Source: an uncultured Lachnospiraceae bacterium
GTDB taxonomy: Bacteria; Bacillota; Clostridia; Lachnospirales; Lachnospiraceae
Assembly: GCA_900316075.1 (NCBI GenBank)
Contig: ONBT01000001.1
Location: forward strand, 1 to 64,000
Direction of reading: 5' to 3'
DNA length: 64,000 nucleotides
A program made the position numbers and the translations under genes. The notes under the pieces are model-generated. The model searched no databases. It saw only the letters and a list, made by a program, of their open reading frames with translations, and was not told where the DNA came from. This document shows, piece after piece, positions 9,749-19,481 of the stretch (within the stretch, counting starts at the first letter, position 1; the number at the start of each line of letters is the position of its first letter).

Positions 9749-11113
9749 TTATTCTGACAGAGTGTAATTCGAAAGGCCCATGGGGAGGTTGGGATTGTAG
9801 TAGGGGTCCCCTTTGCGGATCCGCTTCTTCCACTTGTCGAGAAGGGCCGCGTTCGAGGCCTCGCTGCTCGGGGCGCCATTCCGCGCCCGGTAGGCCGTCA
9901 CGGCCGGCTCGTACACGACTCGCCGCCCCGCGGCCGCCGCCTTGAGACAGATGTCCGTCATGATGTCCCGCCCCACAAGGTCCCCGTCGAAGCCTCCGCA
10001 GCGCTCGTAGAACTTTTTGTCTATGAGGCAGTAGGAAAGGTCCACGGCCGAGACGTCCTGCCGCAGGGAAATCCGCCCCTCGTAGCCCGGAGCCAGAATG
10101 GACTGCCCGTGGCAGGCCGGGTATGAAAGGCCGTTTGTATCGAAGATGTATCCGGCGTTCTCCACCGTAAGGCCGCCTCCGATGAAGCGGCAGCCGACGA
10201 TAGCCACGTCGGGCTGGCGGAAGACCCCGTAGAGGCGCTCGAGCGCGTGCCGCGAGAGCGCCCGCACCCCCGGGTCTTTGAGGAGGAGGTAGTCGTTCCG
10301 GTGGATGTCCCAGCCGGACCCGTCATAGATTACCTTCACAAGACCCGGGCGGCTTCCCTTTCTGACTTCAGCGGTCAGGCCGAACCGCTTCAGCGAGGCC
10401 GTCACGATGGCCCCGGCCTCGCGGGCCGCCTTCTTGTCCTCTTCTTTTTTCGCCTTTTTCCAGGCGGCCAGCTCGGCCGGCTCTTCCGGCGTCAGCCCGT
10501 CGTCCGGCCGGATGTGAAAGAGCAGGCCGCCCAGGTGGACAAACTTCATCCGCCGGTCCGAAGCCCGGAGGAGAAACTCCCACTCGGGATAGAAGGAAAG
10601 TTCCGTCCGGAAGCGCCCGAGACCCACATAGGCTGCCGCGCTGACGACAAAGGAAGTGCCGATATAGTTGGTCTGCCGGAGGAGCTCGATATTTAAAGCG
10701 CTCTTGAAATGAGGATGGACCCGGTCGGCCCCGTCCAGCTCGTCGCAGTCCGTGTAGAGGATGGAAAAGGCCGGTTTCTTCGCCGCCTCCGCCGCAATCA
10801 GGGCAAGGGCATTTCCCGAAAGGCGGTCGTGCTGGCCGTGAAAGACATAGTACTGACCCTTTGCCGTATCTATCGCATAATTCAAAGCCCGGGCCTTCCC
10901 TCCGGGCCGTCTCAAATGGCGGTAAATGATCCGCGGGTCCTCCGGGAAGAATTCGGAAACGATTCTCCCCAGGTCCGTTCCCGGGTTTTCATCGACGATG
11001 ATGAGCTCGAAGGTCCCGTAGGACTGGGCCACGACGGACTCTATGCAGTCACGGAAGTAGAGCCGGTTTGTGTGCGCTGCATATATTATTATTGAAAATA
11101 ATATATCGTCCAT
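9749..11113 (-). CDS. Glycosyltransferase family 2 (two-part, 454 aa)
   Basis: Last gene of the polysaccharide operon. Residues 1-220 form a GT-A domain (SIIIYAAHTNRLYFRDCIES; YTDCDELDG, with the DxD-like metal site). The second half (about 235-430) looks like a further GT2-like segment of rhamnosyl/galactosyl transferases (DYLLLKDPGVRALSRHALER; AVDLSYCLIDKKFYERCGGF). It probably adds a sugar of the repeat unit, on the cytoplasmic face. Donor and linkage cannot be read from sequence. The start is supported by GGAGTGCAGGA. Confidence 0.85.
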   Translation of the reverse strand: MDDILFSIIIYAAHTNRLYFRDCIESVVAQSYGTFELIIVDENPGTDLGRIVSEFFPEDPRIIYRHLRRPGGKARALNYAIDTAKGQYYVFHGQHDRLSGNALALIAAEAAKKPAFSILYTDCDELDGADRVHPHFKSALNIELLRQTNYIGTSFVVSAAAYVGLGRFRTELSFYPEWEFLLRASDRRMKFVHLGGLLFHIRPDDGLTPEEPAELAAWKKAKKEEDKKAAREAGAIVTASLKRFGLTAEVRKGSRPGLVKVIYDGSGWDIHRNDYLLLKDPGVRALSRHALERLYGVFRQPDVAIVGCRFIGGGLTVENAGYIFDTNGLSYPACHGQSILAPGYEGRISLRQDVSAVDLSYCLIDKKFYERCGGFDGDLVGRDIMTDICLKAAAAGRRVVYEPAVTAYRARNGAPSSEASNAALLDKWKKRIRKGDPYYNPNLPMGLSNYTLSE

Positions 11114-11167
11114 TCCTGCACTCCGAAAGCGGTCCTTACGTTTCCCGGACCGCCCCGCCGCTACCGC

Positions 11168-12592
11168 CTATTTGCTTCCCTTGCCGGAGAACACCACCCC
11201 TATGGTCTTGAAGATGATTTTGATATCCAGCCAGACCGACCAGTTGGCGATGTATTCCGTATCCATGGCCACGACTTCCTCGAAGTCGCTGACGTCATTC
11301 CGGCCGCTGGTCTGCCACATGCCGGTGAGGCCGGGTTTGATGGCCAGGCGGGCCTTGTGGTGGTACTCGTAGTTCTCAAACTCCGCTTCGGTGGGTGGCC
11401 GGGTTCCGACCAGGGACATATCCCCCTTCAGCACATTCCAGAACTGGGGCAGCTCATCAATCGAGTATTTCCGCATGAAGTGACCGATGGGGAAGACCCG
11501 GGGGTCGTTCTCCATCTTGAACATGTTGCCCTTCATCTCGTTTTGGGCTGCCAGGGCCGCCTGTTCCTTGTCGGCTCCGACCCGCATGGTCCGGAATTTG
11601 TAGAAGGTGAAGCGGCGACCGTTCTTCCCAATCCGGGTGGACTTGTAGAAAATCGGTCCCGGGGACTGGTGCTTGATCTGGGGGGCAAAAATCAAGAAAG
11701 CAATCCCGCAGATAATGAGGCCTACTATGCCGCCCAGGATGTCGCCGAAGCGCTTGATAAAAGCCTGACGGGTCGTGGCCACCTTCATCGTGGAAGTGAA
11801 GACGATGTAGTTGGCATAACGCTCCAAGAGGGTATTTGCCACCAGCATATTCGAATAGACCAGGCTGACGTGAACCGTGACCCCCAGCTCTATGAGCTCG
11901 TTGGCCAGGGCCTCGGAGGAGCTTCGGGTATTTCCGTCGATGAAGACCTCGTCCACGACGTTTTCCCGGACATAGTTCAGGAAGTTGTCCGCGTTGCAGA
12001 CGACATTCACCCCGTCTATGGTCTCTCCGGACCGGTCACGGTCCACGACGCAGGCCCCGGTGATTTTGAAGTCCGTGTAGCGGTTGTGGGACAGGTTGTA
12101 CAGGCAGCGCTCTACATTATCATTCTCGCAGACAACCAGCATCTGAGCCTTGTTGACGTCGTCGAGCTTGCGCTTCCTTATGACCCGCTTCCAGAGGACC
12201 CGGGCCGCATATACGAAGACAATGGAAAAGCCCAGATACATGTACAGGAGGGACCGGGAATAGTAGATGGACCGGCGTATCGAATACATGTAGATCAGCA
12301 TTCCGGCAAAGACCGCCACGCAGTGGGTCACTGCCGCCCGGAATTCCTGGTACTTGTTTCGCCGCAGGATGCCGTTATAGGACTCGGCGAAGAAGACGAT
12401 GACGATGTCCAAAAGGACAATGACCGCCGCCATGTTCCGGTAGGCATCCCCGAAGAACTGGTCGTCCGTGAAGAGAAAGGCCCCCCGGAAACGGATGGCA
12501 TATGCAATTATCAGAGCGGCCAGCAGGCAGACGATATCGAAAAGGGTAAAGTCCAGGTGCTTGACCCAGCTCCGTTTCTGTCCTCTATACAT
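11168..12592 (-). CDS. Polyprenyl-phosphate sugar-1-phosphate transferase (WbaP/WcaJ-like)
   Basis: Initiates polysaccharide assembly by moving sugar-1-P from a UDP-sugar to undecaprenyl phosphate. 474 residues: four N-terminal membrane segments (about 15-125), a CoA-binding-like middle domain (about 130-260), a hydrophobic hairpin (about 285-305), then the bacterial sugar transferase domain (SPGPIFYKSTRIGKNGRRFT; KYSIDELPQFWNVLKGDMSL; the KPGLTGMWQ motif). No clear ribosome site is seen before the ATG. With LCP, GT2 and rfb genes around it, it marks this as a capsule or wall-polysaccharide locus. Confidence 0.95.
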   Translation of the reverse strand: MYRGQKRSWVKHLDFTLFDIVCLLAALIIAYAIRFRGAFLFTDDQFFGDAYRNMAAVIVLLDIVIVFFAESYNGILRRNKYQEFRAAVTHCVAVFAGMLIYMYSIRRSIYYSRSLLYMYLGFSIVFVYAARVLWKRVIRKRKLDDVNKAQMLVVCENDNVERCLYNLSHNRYTDFKITGACVVDRDRSGETIDGVNVVCNADNFLNYVRENVVDEVFIDGNTRSSSEALANELIELGVTVHVSLVYSNMLVANTLLERYANYIVFTSTMKVATTRQAFIKRFGDILGGIVGLIICGIAFLIFAPQIKHQSPGPIFYKSTRIGKNGRRFTFYKFRTMRVGADKEQAALAAQNEMKGNMFKMENDPRVFPIGHFMRKYSIDELPQFWNVLKGDMSLVGTRPPTEAEFENYEYHHKARLAIKPGLTGMWQTSGRNDVSDFEEVVAMDTEYIANWSVWLDIKIIFKTIGVVFSGKGSK

Positions 12593-12622
12593 GCAGATTT
12601 ACCAGCAGATTAATGTAAGTGC

Positions 12623-13849
12623 TTACAGGCGGATGCCGTTTTTCTTCATGAGCTCGCGGGAGCTGTCCAGCGAGTCCCTCCCGTGCAGATTCTTGATGGG
12701 AGCAAATTCCTTCTCCCGCACGACCTCAAAGGCCAGGGTGTCGTTCATCATCCGGATCATATCCACGACCAGGGTTTCGAACTTGTAGCCGTTTTCCTTC
12801 TCCGGCTTCACGAGCTGGCCCTTTTCATCCATATAGGGAATCTTCTTTTCCACCACATGGACCGGCAGTTTCCTGTCCACAATCCGCTCCAGGGCATCGA
12901 CCCGGAAGAGGTAGTTCAGGATGACTCCGAAGGCATAGGCCAGACTTCCGTCCGGATTCTTCAGGGTCTGCATCTCCTGGGTCATGTCATAGTATTCGAT
13001 GATCGAAGGCCGTCCGTCGTCATGGCAGAGAACGCCCAGCTTCTCGTCAGGCGAATTCTTCCTGATGACCTTGCTTCCGCTTTCGGCCCCGGACAGGACC
13101 GTGGCGCCCACGAAGACGGGGTCGCAGATCTTCTGCAGGGGATTGTCGACCGCGAAGATATTGATCCACTCGATGCCGACCCGGTGTATCTCCTCGAGAT
13201 AGCCTGCCCGCTTCAGGGAGGAGAACCAGCCCCCGTTTCCGTTGGGGGATGTGGCCAGGCGGCCGGGGCCCTCCATCAGAAGCTTCCCGTCATAGTTGAC
13301 GGCCGCCGCCATCTGCTGAACGAAAAAGTGAACGGCCGTCTCCGGATAGCCGAAGAAGTCATGCTCCTTGAAAAAGGCCCGGGTATCGGCGTCGTTCTTT
13401 TCGGAAGTCATGATATAGAGGGGAATCGTGGTCCCGCATTCCTTCACGACGGCCTGCAGATTATTGATAAGGCACTCGAACAGGTAGAGGGTCCGGGTCT
13501 CACCGACATTCAGCTCCCCCTTGGGACGGTCGGAACCCAGACGGGTCCCCATTCCGCCGGCCAGAAGCAGGGCGGCCACTTTCCCTTCAGCAAGGACCTT
13601 CCGACCTGCTGCCTCAAGCTCACTTCTCCGTTTTTCAATGTCCGCAATGCTGACTGCCCCCATGGGAGAGAGTTCCCCGTGCACGGCATGCTCTTCCTGA
13701 CCGGCCAGAGCCAGCTCGTCAAAGTCCAGCTCCTCCACCTGTTTCAGAAGGCCTTCCTGCTGCTCTTTCGCAAGCCCATCAAAACCACAGAGCACATGAG
13801 CCTGCCCATGCGCCTTCAAAAGCTTCTCCGCTTCAGTTCTTCCCAGCAT
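12623..13849 (-). CDS. UDP-sugar pyrophosphorylase (UDPGP family)
   Basis: Makes a UDP-sugar from UTP and sugar-1-P, most likely UDP-GlcNAc or UDP-glucose. 408 residues with the nucleotide-binding signature LLLAGGMGTRLGSDRPKG, then NGNGGWFSSL and the uridine-contacting region typical of eukaryote-type UDPGP/AGX proteins, not GalU or GlmU. Start ATG behind AAGGAGAAAATACATA; it overlaps the end of the GtrA gene by 17 bp. Possible role: donor supply for the initiating transferase or for Glf. Confidence 0.87.
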   Translation of the reverse strand: MLGRTEAEKLLKAHGQAHVLCGFDGLAKEQQEGLLKQVEELDFDELALAGQEEHAVHGELSPMGAVSIADIEKRRSELEAAGRKVLAEGKVAALLLAGGMGTRLGSDRPKGELNVGETRTLYLFECLINNLQAVVKECGTTIPLYIMTSEKNDADTRAFFKEHDFFGYPETAVHFFVQQMAAAVNYDGKLLMEGPGRLATSPNGNGGWFSSLKRAGYLEEIHRVGIEWINIFAVDNPLQKICDPVFVGATVLSGAESGSKVIRKNSPDEKLGVLCHDDGRPSIIEYYDMTQEMQTLKNPDGSLAYAFGVILNYLFRVDALERIVDRKLPVHVVEKKIPYMDEKGQLVKPEKENGYKFETLVVDMIRMMNDTLAFEVVREKEFAPIKNLHGRDSLDSSRELMKKNGIRL

Positions 13850-14426
13850 TATGTATTTTCTCCTTCAATAACCCCCGGTGCCGCAGATTGAGCCGCGACT
13901 GCTTTTCATACATAATGTCCAGTTCGTCGAGTTTCTTCTCTTCCGGCGTTGCCTTCTTCCGGAAGACGATCAGCTTGCTGAAGACATAATTCAGCGAAAC
14001 GACAATGAACTGGGCCAGAAGCTTCACCGTCATATTCGGGAAGCCCAGGATCTCAATCAGGACGACCAGCATGACTTCCTCAATGACCAGGGTCAGAAGC
14101 CGGGCTCCGGTGAATGACCAGAGCTGCATGAGGAAAGCGAAAAAACCCTTCCGATGCTTGGGGAAGACCCACTTGCGGTTCGTCAGGAAGGCAAAGGCTG
14201 TCGCAAAGATCCAGGATGCGGCATTTCCGAGCGCAATCGGCCACTCCAGCGTCTCCGTGAAAAAGGCGTAGGTCGACAGGGCCACAATGAAGGTGCCCAG
14301 GCCGAACAGTCCGTACATCATGAGTTCCTTCATGCGGTAGTACAGGGGAATGATGACACGGGTCCCCTTGTATTTCCGGAATACCGCATTGAATATGCGG
14401 TCCATGAAATCATTAATTTCTATCAC
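13833..14426 (-). CDS. GtrA-like membrane protein
   Basis: 197 residues with four membrane segments between about 35 and 160 and the GtrA pattern (YGLFGLGTFIVALSTYAFF; IFATAFAFLTNRKWVF; QFIVVSLNYVFSKLIVFRKK). Such proteins are thought to help flip or use polyprenyl-phosphate sugars for side-chain addition. N-terminal (about 35 aa) and C-terminal charged tails lie in the cytoplasm. It sits between rfbC and the UDPGP gene within the operon, with 12 bp after rfbC. Confidence 0.88.
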   Translation of the reverse strand: MIEINDFMDRIFNAVFRKYKGTRVIIPLYYRMKELMMYGLFGLGTFIVALSTYAFFTETLEWPIALGNAASWIFATAFAFLTNRKWVFPKHRKGFFAFLMQLWSFTGARLLTLVIEEVMLVVLIEILGFPNMTVKLLAQFIVVSLNYVFSKLIVFRKKATPEEKKLDELDIMYEKQSRLNLRHRGLLKEKIHNAGKN

Positions 14427-14438
14427 GAGGGAATACCC

Positions 14439-15020
14439 TTACTTCATGCCCTTTTTGGCAAGGTATTCTCTGTACGACCAGTTGACCTTGTCCTTATCGG
14501 AAAGGATGAGGTTGTCGGGCCCGACTCCTTCCGGGAAGGGCCATTCCACTGCGATATCCGGGTCGTTCCACATGAGGCCGCCCTCATCGTTGGGATGATA
14601 GAAGTCCGTCACCTTGTAGCAGAATTCGGCATAGTCGGACAGGACAAGGAAGCCGTGGGCGAAGTTCTTCGGAATCAGAAACTGCTTCTTGTTCTCGGCG
14701 GAAAGTCTGACCCCGAACCACTTACCGAAAGTCTTCGAGCCTTCGCGAAGGTCGACAGCGACATCGAATACCTCGCCGACGATGACCCGGACCAGCTTGT
14801 CCTGGGGATAGTGGATCTGGAAGTGCAGGCCCCTCAGAACGCCCTTCTTCGAGGCGCTCTGGTTGTCCTGTACGAAGTCGTAGTGCAGACCGGCCTTCTC
14901 CATATCCTGCTCATTGTAGGTCTCCATGAAGTAGCCTCTGGCATCACCGAATACCTTGGGCTCGATGACGCAGAGTCCCTCGATGCCGCCGCAGTTCTTT
15001 TCTACCTTGATCTCTCCCAT
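14439..15020 (-). CDS. rfbC: dTDP-4-dehydrorhamnose 3,5-epimerase
   Basis: Third step of dTDP-L-rhamnose synthesis. 193 residues from ATG 15020 (ribosome site AAGGAGAAGAAA); the longer in-frame start lacks a site. The RmlC cupin signature is clear: FMETYNEQDM, QDNQSASKKGVLRGLHFQ with the catalytic His, and GFLVLSDYAEFCYKVTDFY. The gene lies 13 bp after rfbA, so both are read together. Confidence 0.97.
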   Translation of the reverse strand: MGEIKVEKNCGGIEGLCVIEPKVFGDARGYFMETYNEQDMEKAGLHYDFVQDNQSASKKGVLRGLHFQIHYPQDKLVRVIVGEVFDVAVDLREGSKTFGKWFGVRLSAENKKQFLIPKNFAHGFLVLSDYAEFCYKVTDFYHPNDEGGLMWNDPDIAVEWPFPEGVGPDNLILSDKDKVNWSYREYLAKKGMK

Positions 15021-15033
15021 TTTCTTCTCCTTA

Positions 15034-15912
15034 TCACAAACCCTCAGCAACTTCCAGAATGTACTTCCCGTATTCCGTCTTCTTCAGAGCCTCGCCGAGC
15101 TTAATGAGCTGGGCCTTGTCGATGAAGCCGCGCTTGTAGGCGATTTCCTCGATGCAGGAGACGTAGAGCCCCTGCCGCTTCTGGAAGGTGGATACGAAGT
15201 TCGCCGCGGAAAGCAGCATGTCCGGGTTTCCGGTGTCGAGCCAGGCAAAGCCGCGGCCAAGGGTCTCGACATGGAGATTTCCGCGGGACAGGTATTCGTT
15301 GTTCACGGCCGTAATCTCGAGCTCTCCTCGCGCGGAAGGTTTGATGGACTTGGCGATGGATACCACATCGTTGTCATAGAAGTAGAGGCCGGGAACCGCA
15401 TAGTTTGACTTGGGAGTTGCCGGCTTCTCCTCGATGGAGATGGCCTTCCCGCTTTCATCGAACTCGACGACCCCGTATTCTCTGGGGTCCCGGACATAGT
15501 AGCCGAAAATCGTGGCACCGGGCGTAGACTCGGTACGAGCCGCTGTGTCGCGGAGGACCTTCGAGAAGCTCTGCCCGTAGAAGATATTATCCCCGAGGAC
15601 CAGGGCGCAGGCGTCATTGCCTATGAACTTCTCTCCGATGATGAAGGCTTCGGCCAGGCCGTTCGGAGCCTCCTGAACCGCATACTGGATGTCCATCCCC
15701 AGCTGGCTGCCGTCGCCGAGAAGCTCCCGGAAGACCGGCAGATCCCGGGGGGTCGAGATAATCAGGATTTCCCGGATTCCGGCCAGCATCAGGGTCGAAA
15801 GAGGATAATAGATCATGGGCTTGTCGTATACCGGCATGATCTGCTTGGAAGCCGCCTTTGTCAGCGGGTACAGCCTTGTCCCGCTTCCCCCTGCAAGAAT
15901 AATTCCCTTCAT
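15034..15912 (-). CDS. rfbA: Glucose-1-phosphate thymidylyltransferase
   Basis: First step of dTDP-L-rhamnose synthesis (dTTP + glucose-1-P to dTDP-glucose). 292 residues, full length, with [20 protein letters not shown] (nucleotide loop), [23 protein letters not shown] and the metal-binding/allosteric region typical of RmlA. Ribosome site AAAGGAGTAAACG. A 124-bp gap separates it from glf. Confidence 0.98.
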   Translation of the reverse strand: MKGIILAGGSGTRLYPLTKAASKQIMPVYDKPMIYYPLSTLMLAGIREILIISTPRDLPVFRELLGDGSQLGMDIQYAVQEAPNGLAEAFIIGEKFIGNDACALVLGDNIFYGQSFSKVLRDTAARTESTPGATIFGYYVRDPREYGVVEFDESGKAISIEEKPATPKSNYAVPGLYFYDNDVVSIAKSIKPSARGELEITAVNNEYLSRGNLHVETLGRGFAWLDTGNPDMLLSAANFVSTFQKRQGLYVSCIEEIAYKRGFIDKAQLIKLGEALKKTEYGKYILEVAEGL

Positions 15913-16036
15913 CGTTTACTCCTTTGTAAATCAATTATGATATGGGTTCTAATGCAAAATGTTTTCCGCAGTACAATCGCAATATTATATCAGCAATATC
16001 CTGCGCTTTCAAATCGGCACGCACTGCGTGTGCGAA

Positions 16037-17158
16037 TCACAATTCCGCATCGGCAAGGTTCAGGGCATCCGCGATGACCTGGTCCATATTGTAGTAGCGG
16101 TAGTTTCCGAGCCGGCCGCCGAAAATGACATCCTTCTCTTCCTTTGCCCGGTCGAAATAGCGTTCGCAGAGGGCCGAATTCCTCTCGTCGTTGACCGGAT
16201 AATAGGGCTCGACGCCCGGCTTCCACTCGGAAGAAAACTCCTTGGAAATAATGGTCGTGGGCGTGTTCTGAAACTCGAAATGCTTGTGCTCGATGATGCG
16301 GGTATAGGGCACGGCAGCGTCCGTATAGTTCACGACTGCGTTGCCCTGGAAGTCCTCCGTATCCAGCTCTTCGGTCTCGAAACGGACGGACCGGTACTGG
16401 AGGGGGCCGTAGCAGTAGTCATAGTACTGGTCGATGGGGCCCGTGAAAATCAAGCGTTTATACGAGACTTCGGTCCCGTCGGAAAGGCGGTTTCCGGCCT
16501 TTTTGAAGTCGAAATAGTCCTCGTTCAGTTTCACATCGGTCCCGTCAAGAAGACCCGAAACCAGCTCGGTGTAGCCTCCCATGGGAATGCCCTGGAAACG
16601 GTCGTTGAAATAATTATTATCATAAATGAACCGAAGGGGCAGGCGCTTGATAATGAAAGCGGGGAGTTCGCTGCAGGGGCGCCCCCACTGCTTTTCCGTG
16701 TAGCCCTTGATCAGCTTCTCGTAAACGTCGGTCCCGACCAGGGACAGGGCCTGCTCTTCGAGGTTCTTCGGATTTTCGATGTGGAGATCCGCAATCTGGG
16801 CTTCGATGATGTCCTTCGCCTCCTGAGGGGTGCGGATGTTCCACATCTTCGAGAAGGTGTTCATATTGAAGGGGAGGTTATAAAGCTCATCCTTGTAGAT
16901 GGCGATGGGGGAGTTGATATAATTGTTGAACTCCGCGAAATGGTTGACGAAGTCCCAGACCTTTTTGTCCGAGGTGTGAAAAATATGAGCCCCGTAGACA
17001 TGGACGTCAATCCCGTGGGTCGGCTCCGTATAGGCGTTTCCGGCGATGTGATAGCGCTTGTCGATGACCAGGCACTTCTTCCCGGCCTTCATCGCCTTAT
17101 AGGCAAAGGTGGCGCCGAAGAGCCCGGCTCCGACGATCAGATAGTCGTAATTTTCCAT
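16037..17158 (-). CDS. glf: UDP-galactopyranose mutase
   Basis: FAD enzyme interconverting UDP-galactopyranose and UDP-galactofuranose. 373 residues: N-terminal Rossmann motif (LIVGAGLFGATFAYKA), the family HVYGAHIFHTSDKKVWDF segment, GYTEKQWGRP, and the C-terminal RLGNYRYYNMDQV that contacts FAD. It shows that the surface polymer contains galactofuranose together with rhamnose. Part of the same minus-strand operon. Confidence 0.97.
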   Translation of the reverse strand: MENYDYLIVGAGLFGATFAYKAMKAGKKCLVIDKRYHIAGNAYTEPTHGIDVHVYGAHIFHTSDKKVWDFVNHFAEFNNYINSPIAIYKDELYNLPFNMNTFSKMWNIRTPQEAKDIIEAQIADLHIENPKNLEEQALSLVGTDVYEKLIKGYTEKQWGRPCSELPAFIIKRLPLRFIYDNNYFNDRFQGIPMGGYTELVSGLLDGTDVKLNEDYFDFKKAGNRLSDGTEVSYKRLIFTGPIDQYYDYCYGPLQYRSVRFETEELDTEDFQGNAVVNYTDAAVPYTRIIEHKHFEFQNTPTTIISKEFSSEWKPGVEPYYPVNDERNSALCERYFDRAKEEKDVIFGGRLGNYRYYNMDQVIADALNLADAEL

Positions 17159-17259
17159 TCAGGCAAGCTTCCTTTCCAAAGTCCTGCTTTGGCCGTTCTC
17201 AACGATTCTCTTCTTCCTTCGGATTCGGCCCATCCCAGCGGACGTTTTCCTGTATACCG

Positions 17260-18384
17260 CTATTCTTCAAAATCTTCTTCTGCCTCATACGCCTTTCCCG
17301 TAAAGCCGTAGCGGATGAAAAGGCGGTAATAATGCCGGGATTCTTCGTCCCCAGGACAGCTCACGTAGAGGGGCAGGCGGCGGGCGAAGGAGCGAAGGCG
17401 GGAGCCCGCAAAGGCTTCTTCCCGGTCCGGGTCATCGGTCAGAATCTCAAAGAAGTAGGAAAACAGGGTCTCTCCGAAGACCTGATTGCAGAAAAAGGCC
17501 GCATCGGAAAAGGCTTTCTTCCTCCGCAGGGCATGCCGCATATAGAGGAAACCGGTAAGCTCCGTAATCCGCCGTTCGAAAAGAGGATCATCGACCGGAG
17601 GCAGACCCTCCATGTTCATCTGCTGCTCCTCGTAGAGGTCCATGGCACTGCCGGTATTTGAAAGATAGTGGTAGAGGCGGTCCGGAATCATTCGCGCACG
17701 TGATGCGTGCATCAGATATTCCACTATGAATGTCCGGTCCTCGTTATAATAGAGGTCCTCCCGGAAGCGGACATGGTGCTTCTTCACGAGGTCGGCCCGG
17801 AAAATCTTGTTCCAGACATAGCCCTGATAGTTGGCCTGAAAGAAGAGGCGGCAGGCGCAGTCCGGGGCGGACAGGGTCCTGGCCACGGTTTCCGGAGTCT
17901 CATAGAGAGGCTCGGACAGTTCCTCTGCATCGGCTCCGTCGTAGGTGTCGTAGCCGGAAAAGGCCATGTCGGCCCCCTGTATGGCGGCCGCCAGCTTCTC
18001 CACGGCATCCGGGGCAATCCGGTCGTCCCCGTCGAAGAAGACGAGGTACTTCCCCCGGGCCGCTTCGATTCCGGCATTGCGGCCGGCGCTGACGCCCTCA
18101 CCCGGGCGGCCGATGTAGGAGAAGGCCATATGCCGCTCGGGCGGAATCTCCGCAAAGGCGGCCTTCACAGCCTCTTCACTTCCGTCCTCTTCGGCAGGCC
18201 CGGCGATGATGAGCTCAATGTCCGGATAGGTCTGGGATACGATATCTCCCACGGTCCGGCGAATGTATCCGGCCGCATTTTTCACGGGTATAATAACGGA
18301 TACAAGGCCGGCGGCTCTGCCGCCGGCCTCATTTCCTGCCGGAGTTCTCTCCATGTGTGCTTTTTCAGCCACTGAAGCACTCAT
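17260..18384 (-). CDS. Glycosyltransferase family 2
   Basis: 374 residues; a GT-A domain at about 28-240 with VSVIIPVKNAAGYIRRTVGD, the metal-binding DGDDRIAPDA, and the usual middle helix, then a long C-terminal helical region rich in Arg and Glu. Its ATG overlaps the rfbB stop as ATGA, so it is translationally coupled to rfbB and may be a rhamnosyltransferase (inference from position). No membrane segments; it probably works on lipid-linked intermediates at the membrane surface. Confidence 0.87.
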   Translation of the reverse strand: MSASVAEKAHMERTPAGNEAGGRAAGLVSVIIPVKNAAGYIRRTVGDIVSQTYPDIELIIAGPAEEDGSEEAVKAAFAEIPPERHMAFSYIGRPGEGVSAGRNAGIEAARGKYLVFFDGDDRIAPDAVEKLAAAIQGADMAFSGYDTYDGADAEELSEPLYETPETVARTLSAPDCACRLFFQANYQGYVWNKIFRADLVKKHHVRFREDLYYNEDRTFIVEYLMHASRARMIPDRLYHYLSNTGSAMDLYEEQQMNMEGLPPVDDPLFERRITELTGFLYMRHALRRKKAFSDAAFFCNQVFGETLFSYFFEILTDDPDREEAFAGSRLRSFARRLPLYVSCPGDEESRHYYRLFIRYGFTGKAYEAEEDFEE

Positions 18385-19466
18385 CTTCCGCTGTACATAT
18401 CCTCATAATACTTCTGGTAGTTTCCGCTTGTAACGTTCTCCATCCAATCCATATGGGAAAGGTACCACTCGACGGTCTTCTTGATACCGACCTCGAAGGT
18501 GGTCTCCGGATACCAGCCGATCTCGGCCTTGATCTTGTCCGGAGCGATGGCGTAGCGGCGGTCATGGCCTTTCCGGTCCGTGACAAAGGTGATCAGGTCC
18601 TCGGAAACATTGGCCTTTCTGGGATCATCATCGGGCAGGACCTCCTGCAGGGTGTGGATGATGGTCTTGATGATGTCGATATTGCGGCGCTCGTTGTGGC
18701 CGCCGATATTGTACTTCTGGCCGATAGTGCCCTGCTCCTGAACCATGTCGATGCCCTTGGCGTGGTCGTCGACGAAGAGCCAGTCACGGATGTTGCGGCC
18801 GTCTCCATAGACGGGGAGTTCCTTCCCGTTCAGGCAGTTATTAATCACGAGGGGAATCAGCTTCTCCGGGAACTGATAAGGGCCGTAATTGTTCGACGTA
18901 TTCGTGATGTTGGCCGGGAAGTGATAGGTGTCGATATAGCTCTTTACGATGAAATCCGAAGACGCCTTCGAAGCCGAATAGGGGCTGTGGGGGTCATAGG
19001 GGGTCGTCTCGTAGAAGAAGCTCTTTCCGTCATCAGGAAGGGAACCGTAGACCTCGTCCGTCGAAACGTGGAGGAATTTCTTCCCCTCCTCGAAGGTCCC
19101 GTCGGCCTTCTCCCAGGCCTCTTTCGCCGCATTCAGCATTGTGGCGGTTCCGAGGACATTTGTCTCGATGAAGACCTCGGGATTCTTGATGGACCGGTCC
19201 ACATGGGACTCGGCCGCGAAGTGTACGACCCGGTCGATGTCGTTCTCGCGGAAAATCTTCCGGATGGCGTCCTTGTCGCAGACATCGGCCTTGACAAAGG
19301 TGTAATTGTCCCGCTTCTCGATGTCCTTCAGGTTCTCGAGGTTGCCGGCATAGGTCAGCTTGTCCACGTTGATGATGCGGATTTCCTCATCATACTTGCG
19401 GAACATGTAGTGGATGTAATTACTGCCGATGAATCCGGCGCCTCCGGTGACGAGATAGGTTCTCAT
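18381..19466 (-). CDS. rfbB: dTDP-glucose 4,6-dehydratase
   Basis: Second step of dTDP-rhamnose synthesis. 361 residues of the extended SDR fold: NAD-binding TGGAGFIGSNYIHY, DKLTYAGNLENL, FAAESHVDRSI, the catalytic YSASKASSD (Tyr-x3-Lys) and FPEKLIPLVINN. Strong ribosome site GGAGGATTGAA. 15 bp separate it from rfbD. Confidence 0.98.
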   Translation of the reverse strand: MRTYLVTGGAGFIGSNYIHYMFRKYDEEIRIINVDKLTYAGNLENLKDIEKRDNYTFVKADVCDKDAIRKIFRENDIDRVVHFAAESHVDRSIKNPEVFIETNVLGTATMLNAAKEAWEKADGTFEEGKKFLHVSTDEVYGSLPDDGKSFFYETTPYDPHSPYSASKASSDFIVKSYIDTYHFPANITNTSNNYGPYQFPEKLIPLVINNCLNGKELPVYGDGRNIRDWLFVDDHAKGIDMVQEQGTIGQKYNIGGHNERRNIDIIKTIIHTLQEVLPDDDPRKANVSEDLITFVTDRKGHDRRYAIAPDKIKAEIGWYPETTFEVGIKKTVEWYLSHMDWMENVTSGNYQKYYEDMYSGR

Positions 19467-19481
19467 TTCAATCCTCCAAAA

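Noticed and set aside
17694..17715. GCACG...CGTGC palindrome in the glycosyltransferase gene
   Set aside because: Inside coding DNA with a 5-base centre; not the GCACGC-N3-GCGTGC core of the terminators.
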